Shown: positions 51,814 through 62,600 of the stretch, in pieces
Position numbering within the stretch: the first letter of the stretch is position 1
Layout: every line of letters begins with the position of its first letter
From: Candidatus Omnitrophota bacterium
GTDB lineage: Bacteria; Ratteibacteria; UBA8468; B48-G9; JAFGKM01
NCBI GenBank assembly: GCA_023819375.1
Contig: JAMWDI010000004.1
Location: forward strand, 163,088 to 227,087
DNA: 64,000 nt
Reading direction: 5' to 3'
Notes under the pieces: model-generated
Databases searched by the model: none
Told to the model about the DNA's origin: nothing
What the model saw: only the letters and a program-made list of their open reading frames with translations
Program-made: the position numbers and the translations under genes

Positions 51814-53901
51814 ATGAAATATTTCTTCAAACCTGAGAGTGTTGCTTTAATTGGAGCCTCAACAAATCCTGAAAAACTTGGATTTAAAATTTTGAAAAAT
51901 TTGATTGAAGGAGGATTTAAAGGGAAAATATACCCCGTAAATCCCAAAGGTGAAAATATATTAAATCTTAAATGTTATAAAAGTATCTCTGAAATCCCTT
52001 ATTTTGTAGAACTTGCAATAATTGTTGTTCCGGCAGAGTTTGTTTGTGATATTGCAGAAGAATGTGGAAAAAAGGGTGTTAAAGGATTGATAGTAATTTC
52101 AGCAGGATTTAAAGAAATAGGAGAGGAAGGGAAAAAAAGAGAAGAAAAATTAAAAGAGATTATTAAAAAATATGGTGTGCGTCTTATTGGTCCAAATTGT
52201 CTGGGAATTATTGATACAAGGAATAAATTAAATGCTTCTTTTGCTTTTGAAATGCCTCCCGAGGGTAAAATTTCTTTTATAACTCAATCAGGAGCCCTTG
52301 GAACTGCTATTCTTGATTGGGCAATTAAAGAAAATGTGGGACTTTCAAAATTTGTAAGTTTTGGAAACAAAGCAGATGTGAATGAAATAGATTTAATTGA
52401 AGAACTAAAAGATGATGAGGATACAAACGTTATTCTTTTATATTTAGAAGGAGTAAGTGAAGGAAGAAAGTTAATTGAAGTTGCAAGAAAAACAATTAGT
52501 AAAAAACCGATAATTATTGTAAAAGCAGGAAAAACCGAAAGTGGAGCAAAATCAGCGAGTTCCCATACTGGCTCTCTTGCAGGTTCTGATATTGCTTTTA
52601 ATTCTGCTGTAAAACAATCTGGTATTATAAGAGCAAATACAGTTGAAGAACTTTTTGATTATGCTTTAATTTTTTCTTATCAACCAATTTTAAAAGGTAA
52701 TAGAATTGCCATAATAACAAATGCTGGGGGACCTTCTGTTATGGCTGTTGATATGATTGAAGAAAAAGGGCTTTTACTTTCTCGGTTTTCAGAAAAGACA
52801 ATAAATTTATTAAAAAAATATTTACCACCTGTTTCAAGTATAAATAATCCAGTTGATATTCTTGGAGATGCAAAAGCGGATAGATATGAAAAGGCAGTTG
52901 AAGCAGTTTTATCAGATGAAAATGTAGATGGAATAATTGTAATACTAACGCCTCAAATAGTAACTCAACCCTATGAAACAGCACAAAGTATTGTTAGAAC
53001 ATCAAAAAAATATGAAAAATGTGTAATTTCTTGTTTTATGGGCGGAAAAAGAGTAGAGGAAGGAATAAAAATTTTAAAAGAAAATGGAATTCCAAATTAT
53101 CCAACACCAGAAAGAGCAGTTATTGCTTTGAAAGGGATGGATGACTACAGAAGATTTAGAGAATCAAATCTCAAAGGTAGGTTTATTGAATTTGACGTTA
53201 ATAAAGAAAAAGTAAGAGAAAAAATTGAAAACTTAAAAAGGAGTAAGACGAAAATTATAGGAGATATTGAAGGAAGAGAAATTCTTTTTTTATATGGAAT
53301 AAATGTTGTTTCCTCTTTTATTGCAAAAAATGAAGAAGAATGCGAGAATTTTTTGAAGAGGAATGAAGGGAAGTTTGTTATGAAACTTATTTCACCTGAT
53401 ATAATTCATAAAACCGAGGCAGGTGGTGTAAAAATTGGGATTAAAAGTCCAGAGGAAGCAAAAAAGGCATTTAAGGAAATAATAGACTCAGCCAGAAAAT
53501 ATAAACCTGATGCAAAAATTGTTGGTGTTCAAATACAAAAAATGATTGAGAAGGGGATTGAAGTAATCATAGGTGTAAGTAAAGATGTTCAATTTGGTCA
53601 TTTGATTATGTTTGGTCTTGGAGGAATATATGTGGAAATTTTAAAAGATGTATCTTTTAGAATTGCTCCTTTAACCGATATAGATGCGGATGAAATGGTG
53701 AATGAAATTAAATCTGCTAAGATTTTAAAAGGATATAGAAATATACCTGAATGTAATACAGAAAAAATAAAAGAAACAATTTTAAAAATATCTCAACTTG
53801 TTTGTGATTTCCCTGAAATAAAAGAAATGGATATAAATCCTCTTATTGTGAACGAAAGGGATGCAATTGCAGTAGATGTAAGATTTGTTTTTGAATTTTG
53901 A
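51814..53901 (+). CDS. ADP-forming acyl-CoA (acetate-CoA) ligase, fused alpha-beta form
   Basis: 695 residues, the usual length of the single-chain enzyme. The CoA-binding domain begins FFKPESVALIGASTNPEKLG. The ligase domains include GPNCLGIIDTRNKLN, SFITQSGALGTAILDWA and KSASSHTGSLAGSD, whose His251 is the expected phospho-histidine. The C-terminal third is the ATP-grasp subunit (KLISPDIIHKTEAGGVKIGI; GLGGIYVEILKDVSFRIAPL; EMDINPLIVNERDAIAVDVR). It converts acyl-CoA, ADP and phosphate to the acid plus ATP, the energy-yielding end step in many fermenters. It opens a three-gene plus-strand operon with its own good promoter. Confidence 0.93.
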   Translation: MKYFFKPESVALIGASTNPEKLGFKILKNLIEGGFKGKIYPVNPKGENILNLKCYKSISEIPYFVELAIIVVPAEFVCDIAEECGKKGVKGLIVISAGFKEIGEEGKKREEKLKEIIKKYGVRLIGPNCLGIIDTRNKLNASFAFEMPPEGKISFITQSGALGTAILDWAIKENVGLSKFVSFGNKADVNEIDLIEELKDDEDTNVILLYLEGVSEGRKLIEVARKTISKKPIIIVKAGKTESGAKSASSHTGSLAGSDIAFNSAVKQSGIIRANTVEELFDYALIFSYQPILKGNRIAIITNAGGPSVMAVDMIEEKGLLLSRFSEKTINLLKKYLPPVSSINNPVDILGDAKADRYEKAVEAVLSDENVDGIIVILTPQIVTQPYETAQSIVRTSKKYEKCVISCFMGGKRVEEGIKILKENGIPNYPTPERAVIALKGMDDYRRFRESNLKGRFIEFDVNKEKVREKIENLKRSKTKIIGDIEGREILFLYGINVVSSFIAKNEEECENFLKRNEGKFVMKLISPDIIHKTEAGGVKIGIKSPEEAKKAFKEIIDSARKYKPDAKIVGVQIQKMIEKGIEVIIGVSKDVQFGHLIMFGLGGIYVEILKDVSFRIAPLTDIDADEMVNEIKSAKILKGYRNIPECNTEKIKETILKISQLVCDFPEIKEMDINPLIVNERDAIAVDVRFVFEF

Positions 53902-53914
53902 ATTGGGAATTGAT

Positions 53915-54238
53915 ATGATAGAAGGGAAAATTGTAAAGGTAAGATTTAAAAAGTTTTTTCCAGAACAAAAACTTTGGGTGTTTATAGGCAGGGTTTTAAA
54001 ATTTACAGAAAATTGGATTATGATTGAAGGGAAGGGTATTGTTGTAATAAAAGGGCAAGTAAGTCCTGTAGATATTGACAAAGAGAAAAGAACAATTTTA
54101 ATCCCAAGAGATAATATTTCTCATATAAGGATTTTACCGGATGATTTTGATATAGATAAAATAGAAATTGTTGAAAAAGGATTGAGGATATTTGTGAAAG
54201 TTAAAGGAGGGCCAGATACAAGTATAAGTGAAGTATAA
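53915..54238 (+). CDS. Small beta-rich protein of unknown function
   Basis: 107 residues from the ATG at 53915, 13 bp after the previous stop. An upstream TTG overlapping the synthetase gene is a less likely start, although the ribosome site here (GGGAA) is weak. Sequence is alternating strands: EGKIVKVRFKKFF, KLWVFIGRVLKFTENWIMIEGKGIVVIKGQ, RTILIPRDNISHIRILPDDFD, GLRIFVKVKGGPDTSISE. The pattern suggests a small barrel like Sm/SH3-type folds, perhaps binding nucleic acid or a partner protein. I have an impression of similar proteins in PVC-type genomes but know no assigned function. Lies between the synthetase and a dehydrogenase in one operon. Confidence 0.75.
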   Translation: MIEGKIVKVRFKKFFPEQKLWVFIGRVLKFTENWIMIEGKGIVVIKGQVSPVDIDKEKRTILIPRDNISHIRILPDDFDIDKIEIVEKGLRIFVKVKGGPDTSISEV

Positions 54239-54252
54239 AAGGAGGGAAAAAC

Positions 54253-55305
54253 ATGAAGGATGGAAAATATTTTGTTGGAATTGCTGGATTTGGAGGCATA
54301 GCAAGATTTGCTCATTATAATGGATGGAAAAAATTAAATGATGTTGAAATTTTGGCGATTGCAGATCCATCAGAAGAAGCAAGAGAAATTGCAAAAAATG
54401 AGTATGGTATAAAATATGTTTTTAGTGATTATAAAGAAATGTTGAAAATTGAAGAGATAGATATTATTGATGTTTGTACTCCAAACAAATTACATTATCC
54501 AGTTGTAATTGATTCTTTAAAGGTAGGAAAACATGTCCTTTGTGAAAAACCACTTGCTGTTAGTGCAAAAGAAGTTGAAGATATGATTTTATGGTCTAAA
54601 AAACAAAAGAAGAAACTTATGGCAGCACAACATTTAAGATTTAAAAGAGAATCAGTTGTATTGAAAAAATATATAGATGAGGGAGAACTTGGCGAAATTT
54701 ATTTTGCAATTGCTCATGCTTTAAGGAGAAGATTTTTGCCAGTAACTAATACCTTCATAGATAAAAATCTTTCGGGTGGCGGGCCAATGTTTGACATAGG
54801 TGTTCATATACTTGATTTGACTTACTGGTTTATGGGTTGTCCTGAAGTTCATTCAGTTACAGGGATAACAATGACAAAACTTGCTAAAAGGAAAGATATA
54901 AAGGGGCTATGGGGTGAATGGGATAGAGAAAAGTATAATGTTGAAGATTTTGCTGCTGGATTTGTGAAATTTAAAGATAATAGAGGATTGAATCTTGTAT
55001 GCAGTTTTCTTGCGAATATGGAAAAACTTGATGATTTTTCAACAACATTGTTTGGAACAGAAGGTGGTATAAAATGGCCTAACGGGAAACTTGCAAAAGA
55101 GAAAAATGGAGTATTACAAGATATAGAATTGAGATTTGATGTTCTTCCAGATAACCCACCTCATCATGAGGAAATAAGAGTTTTTTTTGAATGTGTAAGG
55201 GATGACAAAGAAGTTCCTGTGAAACCAGAAGAATCTCTTCAAGTTATCAAAATTCTTGAAAGTATTTACATAAGTTCTGAAACAGGTAAAGAAATAATAT
55301 TTTAA
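54253..55305 (+). CDS. Gfo/Idh/MocA family NAD(P)-dependent oxidoreductase
   Basis: 350 residues with AAAGGAGGG before the ATG. FVGIAGFGGIARFAHYNGWKK is the Rossmann loop; IDVCTPNKLHYPVVI and HVLCEKPLAVS (catalytic Lys) follow, then GGGPMFDIGVHILDLTYWFMG with the conserved Asp/His pair. It is the only Gfo/Idh/MocA enzyme on the plus strand here. It is 14 bp downstream of the small beta-rich protein and ends 3 bp from the convergent MBL-fold gene, leaving no room for a terminator. Substrate unknown; probably a sugar acid or inositol-type compound. Confidence 0.9.
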   Translation: MKDGKYFVGIAGFGGIARFAHYNGWKKLNDVEILAIADPSEEAREIAKNEYGIKYVFSDYKEMLKIEEIDIIDVCTPNKLHYPVVIDSLKVGKHVLCEKPLAVSAKEVEDMILWSKKQKKKLMAAQHLRFKRESVVLKKYIDEGELGEIYFAIAHALRRRFLPVTNTFIDKNLSGGGPMFDIGVHILDLTYWFMGCPEVHSVTGITMTKLAKRKDIKGLWGEWDREKYNVEDFAAGFVKFKDNRGLNLVCSFLANMEKLDDFSTTLFGTEGGIKWPNGKLAKEKNGVLQDIELRFDVLPDNPPHHEEIRVFFECVRDDKEVPVKPEESLQVIKILESIYISSETGKEIIF

Positions 55306-55308
55306 AAA

Positions 55309-55938
55309 TTACTTTTCTACTTTTAAAATTTCAACTTTTGCATTTAGAACAAAAGAAGAAAAAAGTTTTGCATCTTTTTCAGAACCAACAATATCACCAT
55401 AATGATATGGAATTGCTATTTGTGGTTTTATTGTATTTACTGCATTTGCTGCCTCTTCGCTTGTCATTGTATATGTCCCTCCAACCGGTAAAATAACTAC
55501 ATCTGCTTTTATTTCTTTCATTTCTGGTATAAAATCTGTATCTCCTGCAATATAAATTTTTTTACCTTCAATTTCAATTAAATATCCTAACCATTTATTG
55601 TTTTTAGGATGAAATTGCTTGTTTAGATTATATGCTGGAATGCCTTTGATTTTTATCCATTTTAAATCAATTTCCTCTCCCGGAATTAATGTTTTTTTAA
55701 TTCCAATTTTTAATCTCATAATATCAGAAGGTCCTACTATTACTGTATCATTAGTACTTATTCTATTTATGTCATCAGGGCTAAAATGATCGTAATGTGG
55801 ATGTGTTATTAAAATTAAATCTGCTTTCGGTTGTTCTTTAACAAGCTTCCAAGGGTCTACATAAATATTTTTCCCACCAATTGAAATTAAAATAGAAGCA
55901 TGTCCCAACCACTTAATATTTTCAATCATTTTTCTCAC
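55309..55938 (-). CDS. MBL-fold metal-dependent hydrolase (UPF0173-like)
   Basis: 209 residues, the typical size of UPF0173 family members. IKWLGHASILISIGGKNIYVDP is the standard opening and LITHPHYDHFSPDDI the HxHxDH metal motif (about residues 41-46 in THPHYDH). GDTDFIPEMKEIKADVVILPVGGTYTM gives the bridging Asp, and IPYHYGDIVGS the last His. Cytoplasmic; the natural substrate of this group is generally unknown. A strong AAGGAGGTGAG ribosome site precedes the ATG. It lies 45 bp after the GH36-like gene and probably ends the P7 operon. Confidence 0.92.
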   Translation of the reverse strand: MRKMIENIKWLGHASILISIGGKNIYVDPWKLVKEQPKADLILITHPHYDHFSPDDINRISTNDTVIVGPSDIMRLKIGIKKTLIPGEEIDLKWIKIKGIPAYNLNKQFHPKNNKWLGYLIEIEGKKIYIAGDTDFIPEMKEIKADVVILPVGGTYTMTSEEAANAVNTIKPQIAIPYHYGDIVGSEKDAKLFSSFVLNAKVEILKVEK

Positions 55939-55983
55939 CTCCTTTCAATAAAAGAATAACATTATTAAAAATTTATGTAAAGT

Positions 55984-57996
55984 TTAATAAATTTTACTTT
56001 TCAAAAGAGCAAAAGAATTGGGTTTTTCAAGGTTTATTTTAAGAAAATTTTTATAAAAAGAAAAATCACATTTACATGAAGAATATAAAATAGAAAAATC
56101 ACTCTTTTCAATGAAATCTATATAAAACTCATAAATTTTGGAGGGATGATTTTCTCTAAAAATTAAGATATAAAAATTTTTTACATTTTTCCAGGGATAT
56201 GAAATAAATCCAGTCCAGTTATATCCATTTGGAACATTTCCAATTGGAAGTATATATGAAGAAAAAATTTCATATCTACATTTTTTATGTAATTTAATCA
56301 AGGGTTTTAAAATTTTTAATGAATCTTCGGGAAATTGAGAAATTTCTCCCCAAAATAAAGGATTTGAAAAGAATGTTATTGCAAAACAATAGTCCCATGA
56401 GTAATTAAACGGAGCAAGTATATCATTTTCAGGATATTGATTTTTATTTAACGAAATATTTAAAATTTCTATTTGCAATTTTTGAGGTAAAACATATTTA
56501 GCAAGTTGCCAAAGATTTCTTAATGTTTTATATGGATAATATTTTTTCTCTATAACATCATTTCTTATGTTTGTATATCTGTTTTCAAGAAAAATATTTC
56601 CATATTCAAGGAGATAGAAATAACCTGGTCTTCTGTCTATACTTCCTGTTACATCAAAATTGAAAATAATTTTGCCTTTTGATTTTTTATAAATTTCTTT
56701 CAAAAATAATTCAAAATTCTCTTCTGCATCCTTTGTTTGTATATTAATTGCATCAAGTTTGAAGACCTTAATCCCAAATTTTTTATAAAAATCAAGGATT
56801 ATTTCTGTATCCTTTAAATATTCTTTATACTGACAGTTTCTATCTGGAATAAACCATAGACCGAGAGTAATACCAAGTTCTTTGGCTTTCTGACTTATTT
56901 TATAAAATGAATTTGGAAAAATTTTTTCATTTATTTTCCAGAAATCTTTGTTAATTCTTTTATTAGTTAAAACGTCTATTGCTTTGCCACCCTTTTGCCA
57001 TCCATCATCAATTTGATAATGTGTAATTCCAAATTTATGGCAACTTTCAATTTCTTTTAAAACAAAATTTTCACATAAATTCTTATAAACATTTCCATCT
57101 CCCCATGGATTTGCCATAATCATATAGTCTCTTTTAGGTACAAAATTGTATTTTGCCATTTGATATTCTTTTAGTTTTAAAATTCCATTTGGTTCTTCTT
57201 TCCCTTTATAGAAGCCAATAGCAATCTTATAACTCTTTCTCCATTTTAAATTTCCCAGTTCTTCAGGTCTTATCCCCCAGCCCATTACTTTTAATTCATT
57301 ATGATTAATTTCAAAGTCGCTTTTAACTTCCAATCTTAAATCAGAACTTACAAAATATTCTTTCAAAATAAAAATACCACAATCATCTTTTTTATCATTT
57401 AAAAAAATAAGATTCCCTCTTAAGTATAATGGATTGTCTGAATAATGAAGAAATTCCTCTTTAACAAGTTGATTGGTTATATCTGTTCTTGTAAAAAATT
57501 CAACTACTCTTCCTTTATAGCATATTTCTTTTTTTATATTTAACCTTTCTAATACGTTTTCTCTTTCTTTATAAAAATCGCCTGCAGGATAATTTGAACT
57601 TAAAATTTCAGATTGAATAACTATAATAGATAATTGTGGATAAATTATGTAAATTCTTTTTATCTCAGTTTTTGAATTTGTTTCTATTAAATGGAATATA
57701 ATCTTGAAGACCTCTTTTCCAAATTCTTTTTCTATTTTTGTTTTGAAATTTTTTAAAAGAAGTGCTTGAAAGGATAATCCAAGCATATTAAATTCTGTTA
57801 AATTTTCATATGAAAAATCTACAAAAATTTTTTTAAAATTTTTGTTTTCAATCCATTCTTTTTTGTTTTCTTTATCGTAAAAACTGATCGTATAAAAACT
57901 ACCATTTTCTATAAGAATTTTTCTCTCAATTTTACTATTTCCAAAGATAAAAACTTTACCTTCTTTCTTAAAATAACAATCTTTAAATTTTTCCAT
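55984..57996 (-). CDS. GH36-like (alpha-galactosidase clan) glycoside hydrolase
   Basis: 670 residues, no signal peptide. An N-terminal beta-sandwich (about 1-270) precedes a barrel with HYQIDDGWQKGG (Asp330/331), ITLGLWFIPDRNCQY and KVFKLDAIN, where Asp415 is the probable nucleophile as in the KxD motif of GH27/GH36. The later strand GNIFLENRYTN holds a candidate acid/base residue (Glu471), but GH36 enzymes use Asp there, so this is unsure. A C-terminal beta domain completes the clan-D layout. The enzyme probably removes alpha-linked galactose or a related sugar in the cytoplasm. Starts 2 bp after the M28-GNAT gene ends. Confidence 0.8.
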   Translation of the reverse strand: MEKFKDCYFKKEGKVFIFGNSKIERKILIENGSFYTISFYDKENKKEWIENKNFKKIFVDFSYENLTEFNMLGLSFQALLLKNFKTKIEKEFGKEVFKIIFHLIETNSKTEIKRIYIIYPQLSIIVIQSEILSSNYPAGDFYKERENVLERLNIKKEICYKGRVVEFFTRTDITNQLVKEEFLHYSDNPLYLRGNLIFLNDKKDDCGIFILKEYFVSSDLRLEVKSDFEINHNELKVMGWGIRPEELGNLKWRKSYKIAIGFYKGKEEPNGILKLKEYQMAKYNFVPKRDYMIMANPWGDGNVYKNLCENFVLKEIESCHKFGITHYQIDDGWQKGGKAIDVLTNKRINKDFWKINEKIFPNSFYKISQKAKELGITLGLWFIPDRNCQYKEYLKDTEIILDFYKKFGIKVFKLDAINIQTKDAEENFELFLKEIYKKSKGKIIFNFDVTGSIDRRPGYFYLLEYGNIFLENRYTNIRNDVIEKKYYPYKTLRNLWQLAKYVLPQKLQIEILNISLNKNQYPENDILAPFNYSWDYCFAITFFSNPLFWGEISQFPEDSLKILKPLIKLHKKCRYEIFSSYILPIGNVPNGYNWTGFISYPWKNVKNFYILIFRENHPSKIYEFYIDFIEKSDFSILYSSCKCDFSFYKNFLKINLEKPNSFALLKSKIY

Positions 57997-57998
57997 TT

Positions 57999-59654
57999 TT
58001 AAAGTTTTTTTGAATAAAGGATTGACTTAAAAAATTCTTCAAAACCACATTTTTCATACATCTTCCTTGCTGGCAAATGTCCTTCATTAAGTCCTGTTAA
58101 AACTTCTGCTATTTCCATACCTTCCCTTTTCATTAATTCAATAACTTTGTTTATTTGATAAGTTCCTATTCCTAAACCCGAATATTCAGGATTTACGCCA
58201 TTATACCCAACAGTCCCAATTTTCCTTACTTTATCAATTCTATAAGAGCAAAAACCAACAATTTTCCCATTTGTTTCTGTTACAAATTTTCTTGTTTCTT
58301 TTTCTTTTAAATAACTTTTTATACTTTCCCATACCCATTCATCCCAACTTTTTCTACCAATAATTCCATACTTTTCTTCTCTTAATTTATCAACTCCCAT
58401 TGTCCATATTTTTTTTACTATTTTTTCTACTTCTTTTAAGTCATCTTGTCGCATTTTCCTAAACTTAATTTTTGGCATTTCCTTTTCCAGTTCAATTTTT
58501 AACAATTTTTCAAAAGTATCAAATATTATTTCAGAAATTTTTTCAAGTTTATTAAAATCAATTATTTTTAAATTATCTTCTGGAGAATGGATGTAAAAAT
58601 ATTTTGAAGAGATTTCATTATAATCAGTAAACCAGATGTTTGGGATGTCATTATCGTTGAAGATATTGTTATCACTTCCTGGTCTGTAATCATAAACTTC
58701 AATATTATAATCAGATATAAGATTTTTCAAAATATTTTTTATATAATTTGATTTCCCAACATAACAACAGACATTTCCAATATAAACACCCAAACTATCA
58801 AGACATCCCATTAATAAAATTTTTTCTTTTTTATGTTTTTTGAAATACTCATATCCACCAAGTCCATAGCCATATCCTCCATATTCTTCACCACCAAAAG
58901 CAACAAAATCAACTGAATAATTTATATTTTTATCTTTTAAATATCTTGCAAGTTCAATTAAAATAGAAACACCGCTTCCATTATCCCAGGCACCGGGACA
59001 ATTAGGAGAAGTATCGTAATGAGCACCTATAACAATTTTTTTATCTATCTTTCCCTGATATTTTGCAACTATATTATAGGAATTAAAAGTAAAATTTTTT
59101 CCCTCTATTTTCAAACAGAATTCCTTATCAAGGTTTTTGCATATTTCTCTTGCTGTACTTTTGCTTACTGTTAGAATACCTATTTTTTTTAAATTTGGTT
59201 CTCTTACTATTTTTGTTGAACATGTATTTTCATATGGACTTACAATTACTAATGCATTTGCACCATATTCTTCAAGAAATTTTGAGATTCTGCCTGCTTT
59301 ATTAACATCATTAATATCTTCAAAAATAATACATATTTTCCCTTTTAAATCTTTATTATAACTTTCAATATACTTTGGATTGATAGGGAAAAGTTTACCT
59401 TTGACATTACAAGAATTTGAATAAAAACACGGAAAACAGGAAAAATATTTTTTATCTGTTTTTAAAAAATAATTATTATATTTCCAGCCAGGTGCAGGAA
59501 AACTCTCTCTTATTACCTGATATCCAATCTCTTTAAAACTTTTCTCTATATATTCCTGTGCTCTTTTTTCACCTTCTGACCCAAGATGCCTTTCTTTTAA
59601 ATTACATAAAAAATTTAAATGTTCCTTCAGATTCTTCATCAGAAGTTTTTTCAT
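57999..59654 (-). CDS. M28 family metallopeptidase fused to a C-terminal GNAT acetyltransferase domain
   Basis: 551 residues, no signal peptide. Residues 1-70 and 190-390 form the M28 fold, with a PA-like insert between them (about 80-190; KICIIFEDINDVNKAGRISKF). Zinc ligand candidates are His212 and Asp224 (GAHYDTSPNCPGAWDNGSG), Glu257 (FGGEEYGG), Asp286 and His356 (YIHSPED). From about residue 397 a GNAT domain begins (KFRKMRQDDLKEVEKIV) with its acetyl-CoA loop at 489-501 (PEYSGLGIGTYQI). Aminopeptidase plus N-acyltransferase in one chain is unusual. The role in this glycan operon is unknown. The upstream gene ends 24 bp before the start; the ribosome site is weak (GATGAG). Confidence 0.88.
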   Translation of the reverse strand: MKKLLMKNLKEHLNFLCNLKERHLGSEGEKRAQEYIEKSFKEIGYQVIRESFPAPGWKYNNYFLKTDKKYFSCFPCFYSNSCNVKGKLFPINPKYIESYNKDLKGKICIIFEDINDVNKAGRISKFLEEYGANALVIVSPYENTCSTKIVREPNLKKIGILTVSKSTAREICKNLDKEFCLKIEGKNFTFNSYNIVAKYQGKIDKKIVIGAHYDTSPNCPGAWDNGSGVSILIELARYLKDKNINYSVDFVAFGGEEYGGYGYGLGGYEYFKKHKKEKILLMGCLDSLGVYIGNVCCYVGKSNYIKNILKNLISDYNIEVYDYRPGSDNNIFNDNDIPNIWFTDYNEISSKYFYIHSPEDNLKIIDFNKLEKISEIIFDTFEKLLKIELEKEMPKIKFRKMRQDDLKEVEKIVKKIWTMGVDKLREEKYGIIGRKSWDEWVWESIKSYLKEKETRKFVTETNGKIVGFCSYRIDKVRKIGTVGYNGVNPEYSGLGIGTYQINKVIELMKREGMEIAEVLTGLNEGHLPARKMYEKCGFEEFFKSILYSKKL

Positions 59655-59678
59655 ATTTTCTCATCAAAAAGAGGTTTT

Positions 59679-62600
59679 TTAATTTCCTCGACTTAAAAAT
59701 TTGATATCTTTTAAATATCCATCTTCAAAAAGTTTTATCAACTTAATTTTTTCTTTAAACTCATAAGTTTTATTTTTTTGTTCAATTTCTTCAGATAAAA
59801 CTTTTTTATCATTTACATCAATAAAGATAAGTTTTGTTTTTTTATCTTTTTTGAAATCTTTTATTTCTAAATTAATTTTACCCTCAATTTCTTTTATTTC
59901 AATTCTTTTAGGAAATTTGCCAATACATGCTGTTTCTTCATTCCTTACTTTTTTTATTTTAACAATGTTTTTATCCCCCTGTTTTAAAACTTTCAATTCT
60001 TCCATATTTATTAAATCTACATAATGAAAATCCGGTTCGTCATCCACTTCAAAAATAACTTCTTGAGTATATCCTGTACTATTAAATATCGTAATTATTT
60101 CTTTTATTCCATCTGAAAATAGATTTGCATATATATCTTTCTTCAATGTAGGGATTAATGGTTTAAGTATATTTCCATTAAAAGCATCGCTATTTTCTTT
60201 TAATATTTCAAATTTTCTGTCGTCATAAAAATAAAGAGGAGGATCTACTTTCCAGGGATGTTTGCCAAGTGTTCCACCTATTGCCATTCCATTGAAAAAA
60301 GATAATTCTTTAATTAATTTTCTTTCTTTTAAATCGTTTGATACTTGGGAACTCCATTCTATTTGTTTACACTCAGGGAAATAAAATCTGAAAAGATTAA
60401 CAGGAATTGATTTTATACCAACTCCAAAATATCCTGGAAGTAAACATCTTCTTATATAATAACAAAGTGCACCATCAAGATTACTTGCCAAATAATCGTT
60501 TCCTACAAATTCAGCAGTTAATATCGTATCCTTATTTATTCTATCTATTTTTTCTCTCACTTTCTTTGCCAAAAATGATTGTCCTTGAAATCCTATATCT
60601 TCTCCCAGATATTTAGCAAATATATGAGTATGTTTGTCTGACCAACAGGAATTTGGTTTTCTATTGCCAGCATATCCAAGTTCGTCCAATCTAACACTAT
60701 CAATTTTTGTATCTCTAACAATTCTTTCAATTATTGAAGAAAAATATTCTGCCCAAAAATCATTATCACAACACATATTATATTCCAAATCTGCTACATA
60801 TTCCTTTGGTGCTTCTTCAAGATAAAAAACACCTGCTAATTTCTTTTTGTCTTTTTCACTTATTGGATTTATTATTCCATATTTTTCTCCATATTTTTTT
60901 CCTGTTTCACTTGAACTTATTACTAAATTATAGTCTGTATAAAGAGCAGTAATAATTCCTTTCTTTTTTATATCTTCAATATATTTTCTAAATGATTCAA
61001 GACCTCCCCATGCCTTTCTATATTCATAATCACCTCTATTAAGATTATAAACCCATTCTCCAGTTTCAGGGTCTTTTTCCCAAGCATATGGTAATCTTTT
61101 TTTTAATGTCTCATATTTAGGATTTTCCATTATTTCTTTTACCGGTATACCCCATGGACCTTCCTTAGAAGGATTCCACCATAAACCAATTTCAATCATA
61201 TCTACCTTATCTTTATATTTTTCCCATTCACTATAAAAGATTTTTTCATGTTTATCATAATCATAAAAGGGGTGCAGAGTAAAATAATGATAGACATCTT
61301 TCAATTTTTTAGGTCCTATCCATTTCCATACATTATGAGCCCATTGAGAATATTTTTCCATTGCTTTATGCCAATCATCTTCATGAACCTCTATTATTAC
61401 ATCATCAATTTTATAATTTTCTTTAGGTTTAAGTATATACATTTGATAACCAAATCCAATATTTATATACTCACTATCTTTAAATAATTCTTCTACTTCA
61501 TGCCAAACATACTCTGTTGGATTTCTTTTTTCATCGGTTCTAATTCTTTTAATTTCAGGATACATTCCTTTCGTTAAAAATATGTTTTTATATTTGCCTT
61601 CTGTATCTGTGCTTCTCATTAAGATGCCATATCCTTTTTCTGGGCTAAATATATCTATCATTTGCCACCAACACTCTTCTGCGCCATAAATTAATGAGAA
61701 CATAACATTTTTGTTTGAGATAAAACCACCATATAGTGGGTATAAATACCAGTTTTCTTTTTCAATTTCTGATAAAGTTATTCCACCAAGATGAGGGAAA
61801 CAGACCTTTAGTTTTATGTCTTTTGTCCCTTTATTTCTAAACTCTAAATTCCATATAAACTCAGGATTATTTCTTTTCAATTCTAAAGTTAATTTTGCTT
61901 CAAGTAGATACTCATCAAGTGTTAAAATTAAAGTTGTTCTTTCTTTTTCTATTATTATGTCCTTTATTTGAAAATCTTTTGCTTGTATCAATTTTTCGTT
62001 ATTATCTATTTTCACTACAAAGATTTTGCTATCCTTTGATGATTTTATAATATTCTCACCGTATAAGGTTTCAAATTGTTTCAGTTCTAAATAAGGTTTT
62101 ATTTTAAAAATTATGTTGTAATATTCGTTTTTCAAAGTTATTTCTTCTTCTTTTTTGCCTATTCTAACGCCAAATCCCATATTCTTTTTCATTGGTTTTT
62201 CCAATTTATACCACATACTTATTTGTTCTTGTTTGGGTAAATATCCGGCAAAATATTTTATTCTTATTAAATCTGTTGTAAATTCAGGATTATTAATAAC
62301 AAGAGAAAAAGGCAAATCTCTTTCAATTTTTAAAACGTTCCCTTTCCCTATTTCTTTTCCATTTGTATCTTTCCAGATAATTTCACCTTTTATGCCTTCT
62401 ATTCTAATATTACTAAATGTAGATATTTTTCCCTTTTCAAATTCTAAATATAAACTTTGTCCATCATATTCTATAAACTGAACAAGGCCTTGGTCATCTT
62501 TTTTAATTATATCTTTCACTATTTCTATCTCTTTTTCTTCTTTATCCTCATATAATACCAATCTAATCATATATTCGCCAGTAGCATTTACTAAATTTAA

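Noticed and set aside
55298-55316. Terminator between the convergent dehydrogenase and MBL-fold genes
   Set aside because: Only 3 bp separate the two stop codons and no hairpin with a U-run is visible on either side.
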